DNA from: Planctomycetaceae bacterium
GTDB lineage: Bacteria; Planctomycetota; Planctomycetia; Pirellulales; Pirellulaceae
Direction: 5' to 3'
Assembly: GCA_024642205.1 (NCBI GenBank)
Contig: JAHEBQ010000013.1
Location: forward strand, 62,001 to 126,000
Length of the DNA: 64,000 nt
The notes below the pieces were generated by a model that worked only from the letters and a program-made list of their open reading frames with translations, did not search any database and was not told the origin of the DNA. Below, piece by piece: positions 54,482 through 62,635 of the stretch. Position 1 is the first letter of the stretch. The number at the start of each line of letters is the position of its first letter. The position numbers and the translations under genes were made by a program.

Positions 54482-55372
54482 ATGAAAACGTGTCACGATT
54501 TCGACTATGTGCTCGATAAACTGAAATCGATGCGCGAGCAGAAGATCTGGCCCAACGGGCTGCGATACCTGTGGACGGACGCGTTCGGAGTTATTCTGCT
54601 CGTCTCGTTGTTCGACGAGTTGAACGACGAAGCCTACCTGGAAGAAGCGAAACACCTGGTCGAGGAGGTCTATCGCGTTCTTGGACGCCCGCGGGGAATC
54701 CGGATCGGGGAAGCCCCGGACCGCGACGGGCAGTACTTCCATTACCTGGCGATGTGGATGTATGCCTTGGCAGTTCTGGCCAGGTTTGATTCCAGGTACC
54801 GCGAATTAGGAATCGAGTTAGTCAGGCAAACTCACGATCGTTTCCTCGCGCCGGGACATGGTGTCATCTGGAAGATGCGTGAAGACTTGAGTGGACCTTA
54901 TCCAGGCTTCGGCCTGGGCGCATTGGACGCTCTCGACGGTTACGTTTCCTATCGATGCCTCGATGAGGATCAATTGAGCCGCGAGATTGAGGACATGAAA
55001 TACCTGGTTGACCAGACGATGACGGATTCGGTGATTACTCAGGATCTGGGCATCGGAATGATGCTCTGGATGACGCATTTCTTTCCCGATGAACCATGGG
55101 CACGCGCCCAACGGCCCCGCTGCCTCAGGATGCTCGATCAAATGTGGAATGAGGAAGGTTTTTTTTGCCGCGAACCATTCCTGCCACAAATGAAATTTGC
55201 CTTCACGAACTACGGCGTTTCGGTTGGGCTTCAGGCAGTTGACGCAATGCCGGAACGTGTTGAAAACCTCAATCAATTTTTCGATGGTTACCGGTCCAAT
55301 GACCACTATGATCAGGACGCGATTACCCACGTGATGGCTTGCTCCTCTCATTTCCCTGGACTCCTGATTTAG
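54482..55372 (+). CDS. Uncharacterised alpha-helical protein in the PCMT-Ere operon
   Basis: A 296-residue soluble protein that starts 12 bases after the previous stop, with GGTGGAG before its ATG, so it is certainly in the same operon. Repeated helix pairs rich in Trp, Tyr and Asp (YLWTDAFGVILLVSLFDELND, YFHYLAMWMYALAVLARFD, YPGFGLGALDALDGYVSYR) look like an alpha/alpha toroid as in glycoside hydrolases and terpene cyclases. No signal peptide. I do not recognise a named family; function should be tied to that of the fusion protein. Acid residues in conserved-looking turns (LWTDAFG, GEAPDRDGQY) may be catalytic, which is inference. Confidence 0.75.
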   Translation: MKTCHDFDYVLDKLKSMREQKIWPNGLRYLWTDAFGVILLVSLFDELNDEAYLEEAKHLVEEVYRVLGRPRGIRIGEAPDRDGQYFHYLAMWMYALAVLARFDSRYRELGIELVRQTHDRFLAPGHGVIWKMREDLSGPYPGFGLGALDALDGYVSYRCLDEDQLSREIEDMKYLVDQTMTDSVITQDLGIGMMLWMTHFFPDEPWARAQRPRCLRMLDQMWNEEGFFCREPFLPQMKFAFTNYGVSVGLQAVDAMPERVENLNQFFDGYRSNDHYDQDAITHVMACSSHFPGLLI

Positions 55373-55415
55373 GCTAAAATCCGGATTCCTTGATCAAACA
55401 TAAACCGAGAATTCC

Positions 55416-56132
55416 ATGTATACAAAAAACATCTTGCTGACGCTGGCAGTCGTCTTGCTGACCAGTTCCCAATTCGCCTCCGCCTTCGACGATGAACTTC
55501 ATCGAATCATCAAGGTCTCTGGACAGGGTGAATCCTCGGCGGCGCCGGACATGGCAACGATACAAACCGGGGTTACTATTGAAGCCAAGACCGCGGTCGC
55601 AGCGATGGACGAAAACAACGTCGCGGTCGAGAAGATCCTGGCCGACCTCAAAAACATGAAGGTTGCCGAAAAAGACATACAAACATCACAATTCAGCGTT
55701 CAACCGGTGTACGACCGTGGCGATCGTGGACAGCGAAAACCTGAGATCGTCGGCTACCGGGTTAGCAACCAGTTAAGAATCCGAATTCGTAATTTATCCG
55801 AACTCGGCCCGCTGCTTGACACTGTGATTCGCTCCGGCAGCAACCAGGTTTCGGGCATCAGCTTCGGAGTGGATGACTCGACTTCGGTGATGAACGAAGC
55901 GCGGACCAGGGCGGTCGCCAATGCGAAAGCTAAAGCAGAGCTTTACGCCGACGCTGCCGGGGTCGCCGTGGGCAAAGTCATTTCAATTGACGAGCTGCAG
56001 GTAGTCTTCCCGCAACCGAGAATGTATGGCATGGCAATGGAAATGGGTGACGGAAGTGTTCCGATTGCAGCCGGCGAGCAGGACTTCACTGTAAGCGTTA
56101 ACGTGACATTTGAGATGGTCGAAAGGAAATAA
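55416..56132 (+). CDS. Periplasmic SIMPL-domain (DUF541) protein
   Basis: A 238-residue exported protein. Signal: YTKNILLTLAVVLLTSSQFA then ASAFDD. The mature chain is one SIMPL/DUF541 domain: IKVSGQGESSAAPDMATIQTG, VEKILADLKNMKVAEKDIQTS, IVGYRVSNQLRIRIRNLSEL and ARTRAVANAKAKAELYADAAGV, then a short loop and a last strand DFTVSVNVTFEM. The family includes the oxidative-stress protein YggE of Escherichia coli and forms membrane-linked rings; the activity is not known. It is 43 bases downstream of the previous gene and may be part of the same stress operon. Confidence 0.88.
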   Translation: MYTKNILLTLAVVLLTSSQFASAFDDELHRIIKVSGQGESSAAPDMATIQTGVTIEAKTAVAAMDENNVAVEKILADLKNMKVAEKDIQTSQFSVQPVYDRGDRGQRKPEIVGYRVSNQLRIRIRNLSELGPLLDTVIRSGSNQVSGISFGVDDSTSVMNEARTRAVANAKAKAELYADAAGVAVGKVISIDELQVVFPQPRMYGMAMEMGDGSVPIAAGEQDFTVSVNVTFEMVERK

Positions 56133-56388
56133 GTGCCTGGAATCCCGGCTCCCATTTCACTGGTCTCAAGACCCGGTTGAAGATCGAACCCGTACCGTGC
56201 CAGACGGTTGCGTGCTCGAATTGGCAGAATAAACCACCTGTCGGAACGGGCAACTGCATCAACCAATACCCGTTCTTCAGGCGTTTCCAAGCAAGGTTGT
56301 GTAGACGCCGGAAGCACTCGCGTTGCCAATTCAACAAAGCGATCACTATTTTCGGCGCCGTCAATTCGGGTTTGGTAGAATTCTGGCT

Positions 56389-57531
56389 TCAACTTCCAAT
56401 CGCTTTTTGAAAAATTCGATACGTTTTGTATCGTGACAGATCGGGAATCTTCTCCAGGCTCCGCATCAACCCGGCATTGTTTTCGACAACCTGTGAAAGT
56501 TCGCATTCGTCAAATCCGGATTCAGCGCAATGCTCGGCCAGATGAACGTAAAACGGAAGCTCGTATCCTTTTCCCCGATATTCCTCCAGCATTCCCATCA
56601 AGATCAAGCGGCACCGGTTTGTTTTTTTAAGACTTGCGAACAGCCGAATAAACCCAATCGGATATAGCCGACCGTTGAGTTTCTTGATTGCCTGATTCGC
56701 ATCGCGAACGACCAACGAAAAACCGACGGGCTTACTGTTGACTTCGGCGATCAGCGACAGCTGGGGACAGATAATCAGCTTTACAAATTGGGCAATGCGT
56801 TCAAATTCCAGCTCGGACAGCGGAACGTGTCCCCAGTTGCGATCAAAACTGCTTTTGAACAGCTCTTTGACGATCGCAGCGTCGCGATTGAAATGCTTGC
56901 CGGGTTCCATTTGACGCATGGTCAAACTTTTGCGGGAGAGTATGCGTTTGCTCAACTTCCCATATTTTTCCTGGACACTTTTCCCGGTTTTTAGAGACTC
57001 GCACCTGAACGCATACCAATCGACGCTTTTGACAAAACCCGAACTCTCAAACAGACTCGCGTAGTAAGGTCGATTGTAAACCGTCAAGACATACGGGTCG
57101 TATTCAAAGCCCTCAATCAGCACACCGATTTCGTCATAAATCGAAAAGCTGTACGGCCCCTCCATTATCCTGCATCCCGATTGTTCCAGGGACTGTTGGG
57201 CCCGGTCAAACAATGCCTGAGCCACCTCGACGTCGTCTTCGCACTCAAAAAATCCAAAAAAGCCTTTTTGATCCTCAAACAGCTTTTCGTGCCGGCGATT
57301 AATCTGGGCAGAAATTCTCCCCACCGCCTTTCCATCACGATACGCGATGAAAAGCTCGGCTTGCCCGAATTCGTAGAATGGCCCTCGTTTGGGATCCAGA
57401 TATTTCTTCTGATCGGCGATCAGAGGTGCTACCCAACGGGGGACGTTCCGATATATCTGCCAGGGCATCTTGATGAATTCCAAACGTTGCCTGGCGTTTG
57501 CGACGGCACGAACAGTGACGGCTGATGACAT
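56389..57531 (-). CDS. GNAT-fold N-acetyltransferase-like protein
   Basis: A 380-residue soluble protein with two GNAT-like halves. N-terminal half: VTVRAVANARQRLEFIKMPW, then WVAPLIADQKKYLDPKRGPF and LFIAYRDGKAVGRISAQINRR. C-terminal half: LSLIAEVNSKPVGFSLVVRDAN, and ILMGMLEEYRGKGYELPFYVHL, which fits the acetyl-CoA-binding R/Q-x-x-G-x-G/A loop (EYRGKGY). The substrate is unknown; related genes in databases are often called simply acetyltransferases. Start at ATG 57531. Convergent with the SIMPL gene. Confidence 0.8.
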   Translation of the reverse strand: MSSAVTVRAVANARQRLEFIKMPWQIYRNVPRWVAPLIADQKKYLDPKRGPFYEFGQAELFIAYRDGKAVGRISAQINRRHEKLFEDQKGFFGFFECEDDVEVAQALFDRAQQSLEQSGCRIMEGPYSFSIYDEIGVLIEGFEYDPYVLTVYNRPYYASLFESSGFVKSVDWYAFRCESLKTGKSVQEKYGKLSKRILSRKSLTMRQMEPGKHFNRDAAIVKELFKSSFDRNWGHVPLSELEFERIAQFVKLIICPQLSLIAEVNSKPVGFSLVVRDANQAIKKLNGRLYPIGFIRLFASLKKTNRCRLILMGMLEEYRGKGYELPFYVHLAEHCAESGFDECELSQVVENNAGLMRSLEKIPDLSRYKTYRIFQKAIGS

Positions 57532-57968
57532 GGATTCTCAGTATTTGGATTGAATGCGAAAAAAACACCAGACAATGGTGCAGGTACCATAGTTGACGGA
57601 GGCACCGATCACAAATCGTCTTGTAACTTGGTCAAATGGCCGGTTTCCCGGCGGACAGCCTGACGCGATGCCCTCGTCAACGATCGATGGCTCCGCGACA
57701 ACTTCCGAAACGATGCAGGGCAATGGAACTGGCATCCTTAACCACCAAACCCGTGCTTGACCATCGAACTCGGTTTTGGTCCTGGCGACCGCATCGAACA
57801 GCTTGATCGTTTTCCCGGGGGAACGGACGACTTTTGCCCTCAGGCGAAGTCCAAAGTTCATGGCTTCCTGGCGGAGCGAGTCGTACACGGCAAAGTCGGG
57901 TAGGATGGTCACCACCGCGTTTTTTGAGTCGTCATCCACCCGCTTCCATTCGAAATCAGGATTCTCCA
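57532..57968. other. Divergent intergenic stretch with a doubtful minus frame
   Basis: About 435 bases. A minus frame (57538-58071, 177 codons) has some protein-like parts (NAVVTILPDFAVYDSLRQEA) but starts inside the sulfatase and has no known domain. The plus frame of the sulfatase is open from 57834; I start it later because of its signal peptide. Confidence 0.35.
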
Positions 57969-59501
57969 ATGACAATGAAGTATTTGCAAACGATAACGAT
58001 CGCATTGACCTTTGTCGTTTCGATGGGACATGCTTCATTTCTCTTTGCGGACAACACCCGCGAGGCGTCATCGGATCGCTTGAATGTCCTTTTGATTACA
58101 GCGGACGATCTTGGTTACGAGGCAGTCACCTACCTCGGTGGAAACGTCCCTGATGTCACTCCCAACCTGGACTTGTTGGCAAAGCAGTGCATCAGCTTCC
58201 AATACGGTCACGTAAACGCCGCGATCTGCGCTCCAAGTCGAAGCGTGATTGGCACCGGGCTTTACGGGCACAACAGTGGTTGTTTTGGCTTCAACAAGTT
58301 GAGCAAGCCGGCCCCAACTCTGTTTGGAACATTCCAAAAATCAGGATACCTGACCGGTGTTCTGGGCAAAGTCAATCACTCCACACCCGACCCCAACTTC
58401 AAATGGGATTTCCAACACGATCAGGCCGAATTGGGAGCTGGCCGGAGTCCGACGAAGTACTACGGGTACTGCAAAGAGTTTTTCGAGAAAAGTAAACGAG
58501 AGAACAAGCCATTCTATTTCATGGTAAATTCGCACGACCCTCATCGTCCGTTTCACGATCCCGCGAATCCGGTAAGAAATGCTGAAGCTCCATCACGACT
58601 GTTTTCGCCAGAAGAAATCTTCGTGCCGAGTTATCTCGCCGATCTTCCTGAAGTTCGGAAGGAAATTTCCCACTATTACAATTCCGTTCGGCGATTTGAT
58701 GATACCGTTGGCAAAGTGCTGCAGTCTCTCGATGAGTCCGGGTTAGCAGACAACACGCTGGTCGTACTGATCACCGACAACGGCTCGTCTTTCCCGTTCG
58801 CAAAAGCCAATGCCTACCTGGCCAGTACTCGCACACCATTGTTGATTCGTTGGCCCGGAGTGGCAGCTCCCGGGTCGGTGGATCGCACGCATTTCGTATC
58901 GGAAGTCGATTTTTTTCCAACGTTCATGGAGGCCACTGGCATTCAGGCGCCGGAAAGACTGGATGGAAAATCTTTCGTTTCCCTTCTGAAGGGTCAACCG
59001 CAAGACGGTCGTGAATTCGTGTTTACGCAAATCGATTACACTGTTGGCGGGCCAGCAAAACCCATGCGTTGCATCCAGGACAAGCAATTCGGCTATATCT
59101 TCAATGCATTTTCCGACGGAAAATTTGAATACAAAAACAACAATGAAGGGCAAACGATGAAAGCGATGGTTCAAGCCGCCAAAACCGACAAGAGGATTGA
59201 ACGTCGAGTAGACATCTTTCGACATCGGGTCCCGCAAGAATTCTACGACCTTTCGTCAGACCCCGGTTGCGTCCAGAACTTGATCGATAGCCCGGAACAT
59301 CAGTCCCTGATCAAGAAATACCAGTCGCGGCTTCGAAGATGGATGGTCGAAACGAACGACCATTGCCTCCCGGCCTTCGATGCCCGCGACAATCCCCAGC
59401 AACTTGCCATCGCCGTCCGAAACTATCCCGTTCTTGTTAAGGAGCCCAAGCAGGCGAAGGGGAAAAAAGCAAAAGGAGACAGAAAAAAAACTGGCGGGTG
59501 A
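57969..59501 (+). CDS. Secreted sulfatase (CAPSR type)
   Basis: A 510-residue S1 sulfatase. The signal is YLQTITIALTFVVSMGHASF. Metal Asp pair: NVLLITADDLGYEAV (Asp46, Asp47). Formylglycine site: Cys87 in CAPSRSVIGTG, the perfect C-x-P-S-R. HDPHRPFHDP and LVVLITDNGSSFPFAK complete the active site; the Lys-rich tail (KQAKGKKAKGDRKK) is odd and probably surface-exposed. This subgroup is near the heparan N-sulfatase/sulfohydrolase-like type, but the substrate is not fixed. Periplasmic; likely removes sulfate from algal or animal glycans. Confidence 0.9.
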   Translation: MTMKYLQTITIALTFVVSMGHASFLFADNTREASSDRLNVLLITADDLGYEAVTYLGGNVPDVTPNLDLLAKQCISFQYGHVNAAICAPSRSVIGTGLYGHNSGCFGFNKLSKPAPTLFGTFQKSGYLTGVLGKVNHSTPDPNFKWDFQHDQAELGAGRSPTKYYGYCKEFFEKSKRENKPFYFMVNSHDPHRPFHDPANPVRNAEAPSRLFSPEEIFVPSYLADLPEVRKEISHYYNSVRRFDDTVGKVLQSLDESGLADNTLVVLITDNGSSFPFAKANAYLASTRTPLLIRWPGVAAPGSVDRTHFVSEVDFFPTFMEATGIQAPERLDGKSFVSLLKGQPQDGREFVFTQIDYTVGGPAKPMRCIQDKQFGYIFNAFSDGKFEYKNNNEGQTMKAMVQAAKTDKRIERRVDIFRHRVPQEFYDLSSDPGCVQNLIDSPEHQSLIKKYQSRLRRWMVETNDHCLPAFDARDNPQQLAIAVRNYPVLVKEPKQAKGKKAKGDRKKTGG

Positions 59502-59741
59502 TTCTGTGAAGAAATAGAATTTGCCTGAGAAGCCGACCCGGGAGAACCACTCCGAGATGACAATTAAGGTTGGCCGGAAACTCCAAGTCCAGCCGTATCG
59601 GGGTAGAAAGCAGGATTGAATCAACAGCGGTCGATTTGACCCATCGATATTTGCGACCGGGGACAGACAGATTGGACAGTTGCAGGCCACCAACCTGCCC
59701 GACAATAGAATGACTATATCTTCACCACCGGAGCATGCTAC

Positions 59742-61232
59742 ATGAAACCGATCATCGCCCTGCTTCTGACTCTTATTTCCTCGGCTTGTGCCGCACAACA
59801 GAAGCCAAACATTGTTTACATCATCTGTGATGATCTTGGGTATGGCGACGTCCAGTGCCTCAATCCCATCGAGGGCAAAATTAGTACACCTTGCGCTGAT
59901 CAACTGGCAAGGCAGGGAATGGTTTTCACCGACGCCCATTCTGGTGCGTCTGTTTGCACTCCCACTCGATACGGGATCATGACGGGACGCTACAGCTGGA
60001 GATCCAAACTTCAAAACGGCGTCGTGACCGGCTTCGCTCCAGACTTGATCGTGGAGGATCGCCCAACGGTTGCCAGTTTCCTCAAATCCCAGGGCTATCA
60101 CACGGCGATTATCGGCAAATGGCACCTCAACTTTCGATATCTCGATCCTGATTCTGGAAAGCCCTATTCAAAGAAGGATCACAAGACTCCGCCTGTTGAC
60201 GCGAAGATCCCCGACGGTCCGATTCACCGCGGATTTGATTACTTTCATGGATTCCATCATGCGCGGAACATGGATGCGGTGATCGAGAATGATCGCGTGA
60301 TTGCCCACGACCCGCCGATCAACATGTTACCCCGACTGACGCGAAAAAGCGTTGAATACATCAACTCCCGGGCCGGGACAAAGCAACCGTTTTTTCTTTA
60401 CCTTCCGCTCGGTTCGCCGCACGCTCCGATCCTCCCTGCGGAGTCATGGAAAGGGAAAAGTGGACTTGGCGACTACGCCGACTTCGTCATGCAGACCGAC
60501 AATGTCGTTGGAGAAGTCACCAGCGCTATTGAGAAAAACGGTTTTGCCGACAACACACTGGTGATCTTTACGAGCGACAACGGTTGCTCCAAAGTAGCGG
60601 GAATCGAAACCCTTGCCAAACAGGGCCACAAAGTCAGTGCAAACCTGCGTGGCTCCAAAGCCGACATCTGGGACGGCGGGCACCGGGTCCCGTTTATCGC
60701 GCGCTGGCCCGGAAAAATCCAACCTGGCTCAACCTGTAATCAGCTGATTTGTCTGACGGACTTGTTCGCGACCGTCGCCGAGATCATCGGAACAACTACA
60801 CCCAATGGCAGTTGCGAAGACAGCGTCAGCTTTCTTCCCGGACTGATTGGCCAGCCGATTCCGTCTTCACGGCAGGGAGTGGTGCATCATTCCATCAGCG
60901 GTCATTTTGCTTATCGAACCGGCAATTGGAAACTGATCCTCGCACGTGCCTCCGGAGGATGGTCTTCGCCTAAAGAAAACGAGGTTGGGAAAGATGCACC
61001 GAAAGCCCAACTGTACAACATGGCATCAGACATCAGCGAACAGAATAATTTGTATGCGGAGCAACCCGAACTTGTACAACAATTGCTTCGCCAGTTAACC
61101 GCCGACATCAAAAATGGCCGCAGCACGATCGGACCGGATTCGAAAAACGACGTTGAAGGGATCGTGCTCTGGAAATCCGAAAAGCAAAAGACTCGACAGC
61201 AAAAAGAAAAACAACAAAAGCAGCAGAAATGA
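59742..61232 (+). CDS. Secreted arylsulfatase A-like sulfatase (CTPTR)
   Basis: A 496-residue S1 sulfatase. Signal: KPIIALLLTLISSACAAQ. NIVYIICDDLGYGDVQC has the metal Asp pair (Asp30, Asp31); Cys72 in CTPTRYGIMTGRYSWR is the formylglycine site of C-x-P-x-R type. IIGKWHLNF and FYLPLGSPHAPILP follow the arylsulfatase A pattern, and LVIFTSDNGCSKVAG has the Asp-Asn metal pair. The Lys/Gln tail (SEKQKTRQQKEKQQKQQK) is unusually low in complexity. A GGAG box is 8 bases before the ATG. The gene is 240 bases after the previous sulfatase and on the same strand. Confidence 0.9.
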   Translation: MKPIIALLLTLISSACAAQQKPNIVYIICDDLGYGDVQCLNPIEGKISTPCADQLARQGMVFTDAHSGASVCTPTRYGIMTGRYSWRSKLQNGVVTGFAPDLIVEDRPTVASFLKSQGYHTAIIGKWHLNFRYLDPDSGKPYSKKDHKTPPVDAKIPDGPIHRGFDYFHGFHHARNMDAVIENDRVIAHDPPINMLPRLTRKSVEYINSRAGTKQPFFLYLPLGSPHAPILPAESWKGKSGLGDYADFVMQTDNVVGEVTSAIEKNGFADNTLVIFTSDNGCSKVAGIETLAKQGHKVSANLRGSKADIWDGGHRVPFIARWPGKIQPGSTCNQLICLTDLFATVAEIIGTTTPNGSCEDSVSFLPGLIGQPIPSSRQGVVHHSISGHFAYRTGNWKLILARASGGWSSPKENEVGKDAPKAQLYNMASDISEQNNLYAEQPELVQQLLRQLTADIKNGRSTIGPDSKNDVEGIVLWKSEKQKTRQQKEKQQKQQK

Positions 61233-61346
61233 GCAGGTTGGTCGAAGAAGGTGTGGAGCCCCCTTGGAATACAGTTTACAGTTAATACGGTTACTGGCCG
61301 GAAGTGATCCTGAGCTCGCCAACCCGGTTGTTGTTCGCAGGGACGA

Positions 61347-62477
61347 TTATGGCTTGATCTTGTCGAGCACAAGTTCTGCGATGACGGGCGAACCCAGTAT
61401 GAATGGAGTTTCTACGCAATCAGTTTCCCGAATGACCTCGCCACCAACTTGGCTCATCTGTTTGTCGCGGCCCGCGTGAAAAAGCGTCAGTTTGTTGTTG
61501 ACCAACCCGAGAAGATGCAACTTCATGACGTGCCATCAGGCACCGGCGTCCGAACGCCGCCGTTTCTTTGTTATCGATCCCGTACATTTCGTGGATGTAT
61601 TCCGGTCCGCAATGTCGATGAAACCCGGAACTTCCGTTTGCACACGGTAGGCAATTCGTAATTTTCCATCCGGGCAGCGAGATCTTGATGAGCCGAATGC
61701 TGTTGCATGCGACTGCAAACCAGGTATCGGACTCCCCTCGGGACGCAACCGCGTTCCCTGAAAGTGAGCTGGCAGAAACCCGTTGCTCCAGTTCGTCAAT
61801 CTCATCTGTGAGAAAGCCAATTCGCTCATCACGACATAGCCTGGCGGGTACTGGTTCAATAACCCAGGCCATGAGTCGTCCACCACCCAGTCGCCGGATC
61901 GCCCCCAACCGGGCCTACCTGCATTCATATGGAAAACTGCCTCTGGTTGATTCATCGACTCGGCCTGGCATTCTCGGAAGTTGCACAACTCGTCGGCAAC
62001 CTGAGGGTTGGCCATGTATTTCCACTGATCGCACATCTCGATACCCGACTGGCCGACCCGGTTGAACGTATACGGACTGCCAACGAAGAATTTGAATTCA
62101 TTGGCGAGATAGCAAGTCGACTTCCACTCTGTTTGGGGCAACCGGGTCAATTCAGGTTTTGGGTCAAACCTGCCAATTGTTGAACCGGCCGTTCTCTTGG
62201 GGAGGCATCTCCAGGCCAGTCCAGGTAATTGCATCCAACAGGCGCCTTTGCCTGGCTTACCCGACACGACTGCGACGTCTTCCGATCCGCCACCAGGCAA
62301 CAAACATTCCCAACGGGAAACTGCATAGCCGCCTTGGAGACCGTCGGGATCACTGCCGTGGCGGCCAAAACACTGGTCAACCAAGATCACTGGCACTTGC
62401 AGTGTGAATTTCCGCTCTGATGCTTCGTCGGCGAATGCCGTCGACCAGGAAACCATGGTTCCGACCCATAAGCCCAA
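61347..62477 (-). pseudogene. Degraded DUF1501 gene (frameshifts and deletions)
   Basis: Pieces of a DUF1501 (PF07394) protein follow each other in at least two frames. Frame one (62168 to about 61604): FDPKPELTRL, FNRVGQSGIEM, NWSNGFLPAHFQGTRLRPEG and LRIAYRVQTEVPGFIDIADR. Frame two, starting at the next bases (61602): EYIHEMYGIDNKETAAFGRRCLMARHEV. Then a deleted stretch of roughly 150 codons, and frame three (61526 to 61347): MKLHLLGLVNNKLTLFHAGRD, GGEVIRETDC and the stop. The order is right for the family but the middle is gone and the N-terminus is not recognisable. Healthy copies carry a Tat signal and work with DUF1549/DUF1553 proteins, absent here. Confidence 0.7.
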
Positions 62478-62635
62478 GCCGACGATGTGTCAATGCTGTC
62501 GATTCAATTTGCTATGCTCAAGAAAGTCCGGTCTTCAATGATTCACGGGTGCAGTCTTTCGCCAGGCGTCAAAGCACAGAACTGCTCGGATAGAATTTCC
62601 TTGAGGTCATCGCCTGCCCGTTTAGTCGTCGATTT

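Noticed and set aside
57538-58071. 177-codon minus gene before the sulfatase
   Set aside because: Starts within the sulfatase signal region, lacks a domain and its own ribosome site.
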